Assembly: GCA_005881355.1 (NCBI GenBank)
Contig: VBDM01000016.1
Coordinates: 1 to 17,649, forward strand
Length of the DNA stretch: 17,649 nt
Reading direction: 5' to 3'
Source: Betaproteobacteria bacterium
GTDB taxonomy: Bacteria > Pseudomonadota > Gammaproteobacteria > Burkholderiales > SG8-39
The position numbers were made by a program, and so were the translations under genes. This document shows, one piece after another, positions 15,130 through 17,649 of the stretch. The stretch's first letter is position 1. Each line of letters starts with the position of its first letter. The notes under the pieces were generated by a model. It did not search any database. It was not told the DNA's origin and saw nothing but the letters and a program-made list of their open reading frames with translations.

Positions 15130-16065
15130 GTGAGGCTCGCCATGGTTTTCCCCGGACAGGGATCGCAATCGGTGGGCATGCTCGCCGCCTACGGGGACAT
15201 GCCGGTGATCCGCGCGACGCTCGCCGAAGCGTCCGATACCCTGAAACAGGATATCGCCAAGCTGATCGCCGAAGGGCCCGCGGAGGAGCTCAACAGCACC
15301 GTCAACACCCAGCCTGTGATGGTGACCGCGGGAATTTGCGCCTGGCGGGCATGGCTGGAAATGGGCGGCGCACAACCGGCGCTCCTCGCCGGCCACAGCC
15401 TCGGCGAATACACCGCGCTCGTCGCGGCGGGCGCGATTTCATTCGCCGATTGCCTCCCCCTGGTTCGCTTGCGAGGCCGGGCGATGCAGGAAGCGGTGCC
15501 GCACGGAAAGGGCGCTATGGCGGCGATCCTGGGCCTGGACGACGAGGCGGTGATCGCGGCTTGCGCGGAAGCGGCGCGGGGCGAGGTCTGCGAGGCTGTA
15601 AATTTCAATGCGCCCGCACAGGTCGTCATCGCCGGCCACGCGGGTGCGGTGCAGCGGGCGGTTGAAGCCGCGAAAGCGCGCGGCGCGAAGCGCGCCGTCG
15701 CGCTGCCGGTGAGCGCTCCATTTCACTCTTCGCTGATGGCTCCGGCGGCGGAGCGGCTGCGCGAGGCGCTCGCGGGAATCGCGGTCAACTCTCCGCGCAT
15801 CCCGGTTATCCACAACGTTGACGCCCAAGGGCACGCCGACGCGGAGGGTGTCAAGAAGGCGCTGACGACGCAGGCGGATCATCCGGTGCGCTGGGTCGAG
15901 TGCGTCAGAGAAATGGGGGCGAGGGGCGCGACGCATTTGTTCGAATGCGGCCCGGGGAAGGTGCTTGCGCCGCTCGCCCGACGCATTGTCGAGGGAATGC
16001 AGGGCCTTGCGCTCGCCGACCGCGCCGGACTTGAGCAGGGCGTGCAGTTATCGAGAAGCGCATGA
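15130..16065 (+). CDS. fabD: Malonyl-CoA:ACP transacylase
   Basis: A 311-residue FabD, which moves malonyl groups from CoA to acyl carrier protein to supply elongation. The N-terminal LAMVFPGQGSQSVGM, the nucleophile Ser90 in LAGHSLGEYTAL, Arg115 in LVRLRGRAMQ, NFNAPAQVVIAGH (158-170) and His199 in VSAPFHSSLM are all present. I place the start at GTG 15130 because it gives the usual short lead into VFPGQGSQ, with GGAG 11 nt upstream; ATG 15142 is a possible alternative four codons later. It begins 5 bp after fabH and overlaps the fabG start (ATGA). Confidence 0.97.
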   Translation: MRLAMVFPGQGSQSVGMLAAYGDMPVIRATLAEASDTLKQDIAKLIAEGPAEELNSTVNTQPVMVTAGICAWRAWLEMGGAQPALLAGHSLGEYTALVAAGAISFADCLPLVRLRGRAMQEAVPHGKGAMAAILGLDDEAVIAACAEAARGEVCEAVNFNAPAQVVIAGHAGAVQRAVEAAKARGAKRAVALPVSAPFHSSLMAPAAERLREALAGIAVNSPRIPVIHNVDAQGHADAEGVKKALTTQADHPVRWVECVREMGARGATHLFECGPGKVLAPLARRIVEGMQGLALADRAGLEQGVQLSRSA

Positions 16066-16808
16066 TGGAGCTCGAGGGCCAAGTCGCGCTCGTGACCGGC
16101 GCATCGCGCGGAATCGGCAAGGCGATCGCCTTGACCCTCGGCAGCCGGGGCGCGACCGTGGTCGGGACGGCCACCACCGAGGCCGGCGCTCGATCGATCG
16201 CGCAGTACCTCGCCGAAGCGAAAGTCCAGGGAAAGGGGGCGCAGCTCGACGTCAAGGAAGCGCTGCGCGTGGACGCCGTGGTCACCGATATCGAGCAGGT
16301 GTACGGCGGCATATCCATCCTCGTCAACAATGCCGGCATCGCCCAGGATAACCTCGCCGTACGCATGAAGGAGGCCGAATGGGACGCGGTCATCGACACG
16401 AACCTGAAATCCGTGTTCCGGCTCTGTAAGGCCGTGTTGCGCGGCATGATGAAGGCCCGCTCGGGCCGCATCATCAACATCACTTCAGTCGTCGGCTCGA
16501 GCGGAAACGCGGGGCAGGTCAATTATTCGGCGGCGAAAGCCGGCGTCGCAGGCATGACGCGCTCGCTCGCGCGGGAAATCGGCGGCCGAGGCATTACCGT
16601 AAACTGCGTCGCGCCGGGTTTCATCGACACGGACATGACCCGCGCGCTCCCCGAGGCGCACCGCGAGACGCTGCTCCAGCAAATTCCGCTGGGGCGTCTC
16701 GGAACGCCGGAGGATGTCGCGGCCGCGGTGGCGTTTCTCGCGTCGCCGCAGGCGGCCTACATCACCGGAGCGACGCTTCACGTGAACGGCGGCATGTATA
16801 TGAGCTGA
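16062..16808 (+). CDS. fabG: 3-oxoacyl-ACP reductase
   Basis: A 248-residue short-chain dehydrogenase/reductase that reduces 3-ketoacyl-ACP with NADPH in the elongation cycle. The nucleotide-binding motif TGASRGIG (12-19), NNAG (89-92), Asn114 in DTNLKSVF, and the catalytic residues Ser142 (ITSVVGSSGN), Tyr155 and Lys159 (VNYSAAKAG) are present, with PGFIDTDMT after them. Two adjacent ATGs (16062 and 16065) could start it; the first overlaps the fabD stop as ATGA. Position between fabD and acpP makes FabG far more likely than another SDR. Confidence 0.97.
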   Translation: MMELEGQVALVTGASRGIGKAIALTLGSRGATVVGTATTEAGARSIAQYLAEAKVQGKGAQLDVKEALRVDAVVTDIEQVYGGISILVNNAGIAQDNLAVRMKEAEWDAVIDTNLKSVFRLCKAVLRGMMKARSGRIINITSVVGSSGNAGQVNYSAAKAGVAGMTRSLAREIGGRGITVNCVAPGFIDTDMTRALPEAHRETLLQQIPLGRLGTPEDVAAAVAFLASPQAAYITGATLHVNGGMYMS

Positions 16809-16814
16809 CCGGGT

Positions 16815-16845
16815 TTGCCGCGGGGAGAGGCGATTCTGCTACAAT
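16815..16845 (+). promoter_or_regulatory. Candidate extended -10 promoter for acpP
   Basis: TGC-TACAAT (16837-16845) is an extended -10 box, with TTGCCG (16815-16820) 19 nt upstream as a loose -35. Transcription would start near 16852, giving a 43-nt leader that ends in AAGGAG (16883-16888) six bases before the ATG. A separate promoter fits the high demand for acyl carrier protein. Confidence 0.55.
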
Positions 16846-16894
16846 TCGCACCTTTCGATTTCGACTGCAGCAAAACAAGGGGAAGGAGCCCGCA

Positions 16895-17137
16895 ATGGAA
16901 AACGTTGAACAGCGCGTCAAGAAAATCGTCGCGGAGCAGCTCGGCGTCAACGAAGCGGAGATCAAGAACGCATCCTCGTTTGTCGACGACCTCGGCGCCG
17001 ATTCGCTCGACACGGTCGAGCTCGTGATGGCTCTCGAAGAGGAGTTCGAGACGGAAATCCCCGACGAGGAAGCGGAAAAGATCACCACGGTCCAGCAGGC
17101 CATCGACTACGTCAACGCCCACGCCAAGAAAGCCTAA
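16895..17137 (+). CDS. acpP: Acyl carrier protein
   Basis: An 80-residue acidic acyl carrier protein, the cytoplasmic carrier of growing fatty acyl chains. Ser37 in DDLGADSLDTVELVMALEEEF is the 4'-phosphopantetheine attachment site, and the surrounding helix II is the standard recognition surface for Fab enzymes. Length is typical. The start has the strong Shine-Dalgarno AAGGAG at 6 nt, one of the best in the window. It sits between fabG and fabF and appears to have its own promoter in the 86-bp gap after fabG. Confidence 0.98.
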   Translation: MENVEQRVKKIVAEQLGVNEAEIKNASSFVDDLGADSLDTVELVMALEEEFETEIPDEEAEKITTVQQAIDYVNAHAKKA

Positions 17138-17161
17138 TTTCTCCCTACGGCCGGAGCGCAT

Positions 17162-17649
17162 TTGAGCCGCCGTCGTGTTGTCGTCACCGGATTAGGAATT
17201 GTCTGCCCGATCGGCAATACCGTTGCCGAAGCCTGGTCAAGCGTCCTCGCCGGCAAGTCCGGCATCAGCCGCATCACGCATTTCGACGCGACTGCGCTCT
17301 CCAGCCAAATCGCGGGCGAAGTAAAGAACTTCGACGTCGCCGCGTATCTGTCGCCGAAAGAAGTGCGCCGCATGGATCGTTTCATCCATCTCGGCCTCGC
17401 AGCTGGGATCCAGGCCGTCAAGGATTCGGGGATCCAAGTCACCGAAGCCAACGCCACCCGCATCGGGGTGAACATCGGGTCGGGCATCGGCGGTCTGCCG
17501 ATGATCGAGGACACGCACAACGACGTGCTGGAGGGCGGCCCCCGCAAGATTTCGCCGTTCTTCATCCCCGGAACGATCATCAACATGATCTCCGGGAATC
17601 TGTCGATCATGCACGGACTCAAGGGGCCGAATTTGGCGATGGTGACGGC
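17162..17649 (+). CDS. fabF: Beta-ketoacyl-ACP synthase II, 3'-truncated by the window edge
   Basis: The first 162 codons of FabF, the elongating condensing enzyme. The N-terminus SRRRVVVTGLGIVCPIGNTV and later RMDRFIHLGLAAG, IGSGIGGLPMIED and GTIINMISGNLSIMHGLKGPN match the family. The start is TTG 17162: it lines up with the Met of homologues (M-S-R-R-R-V-V-V-T-G), and GGAG lies 5 nt upstream; no ATG or GTG is available nearby upstream. The window ends inside the Ala codon that normally precedes the active-site Cys (about residue 164), so catalytic Cys and both His residues are not visible. Confidence 0.96.
   Translation, partial: MSRRRVVVTGLGIVCPIGNTVAEAWSSVLAGKSGISRITHFDATALSSQIAGEVKNFDVAAYLSPKEVRRMDRFIHLGLAAGIQAVKDSGIQVTEANATRIGVNIGSGIGGLPMIEDTHNDVLEGGPRKISPFFIPGTIINMISGNLSIMHGLKGPNLAMVT

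Overview
This 17.6 kb window is GC-rich, almost wholly coding, and comes from the chromosome of a bacterium that looks betaproteobacterial. The evidence is the gene order rne / rluC / Rieske / sppA / RsmI-like / yceF / DUF177-rpmF-plsX-fabH-fabD-fabG-acpP-fabF, a Bug-type (TctC) periplasmic binding protein, and an RNase E with an amphipathic membrane segment and a long Arg-rich tail. No genus can be named from the sequence alone. I see no mobile element, CRISPR array, tRNA or rRNA.

Region 1 (1-5464): the 3' part of uvrB (+) runs tail-to-tail into a three-gene minus-strand unit made of a Bug/TctC binding protein and two creatinase-fold (M24) proteins, both of which have lost most of the metal ligands of active M24 enzymes. 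A short divergent control region (4923-4972) holds a perfect 9-bp inverted repeat and separates this unit from a low-molecular-weight protein tyrosine phosphatase (+). The three minus genes look like a cassette placed between uvrB and the phosphatase.

Region 2 (5465-10710): rne (-) ends flush against the phosphatase gene and is divergent from rluC (+) across 364 bp, the only long non-coding stretch in the window; it contains strong hairpins. After rluC come a small Rieske [2Fe-2S] protein and an S49 signal peptide peptidase whose genes overlap by 14 nt.

Region 3 (10714-12450): a minus-strand unit of a DUF4124 secreted protein, a YceF-type Maf pyrophosphatase and an RsmI-like methyltransferase. 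It is divergent from the next operon through a promoter pair whose -10 boxes overlap.

Region 4 (12460-17649): an unusually short DUF177/YceD protein, ribosomal protein bL32, and the fatty-acid/phospholipid initiation genes plsX, fabH, fabD, fabG, acpP and the start of fabF. Start/stop overlaps (plsX-fabH, fabD-fabG) indicate translational coupling; acpP has its own promoter and a strong Shine-Dalgarno. The window is cut just before the FabF active-site cysteine codon.

Most of the window is conserved housekeeping DNA. The unusual parts are the Bug plus double pseudo-M24 unit, the shared -10 divergent promoters with near-leaderless plus-strand genes, the structured rne leader region, the compact DUF177, and three convergent gene pairs with essentially no space for terminators.
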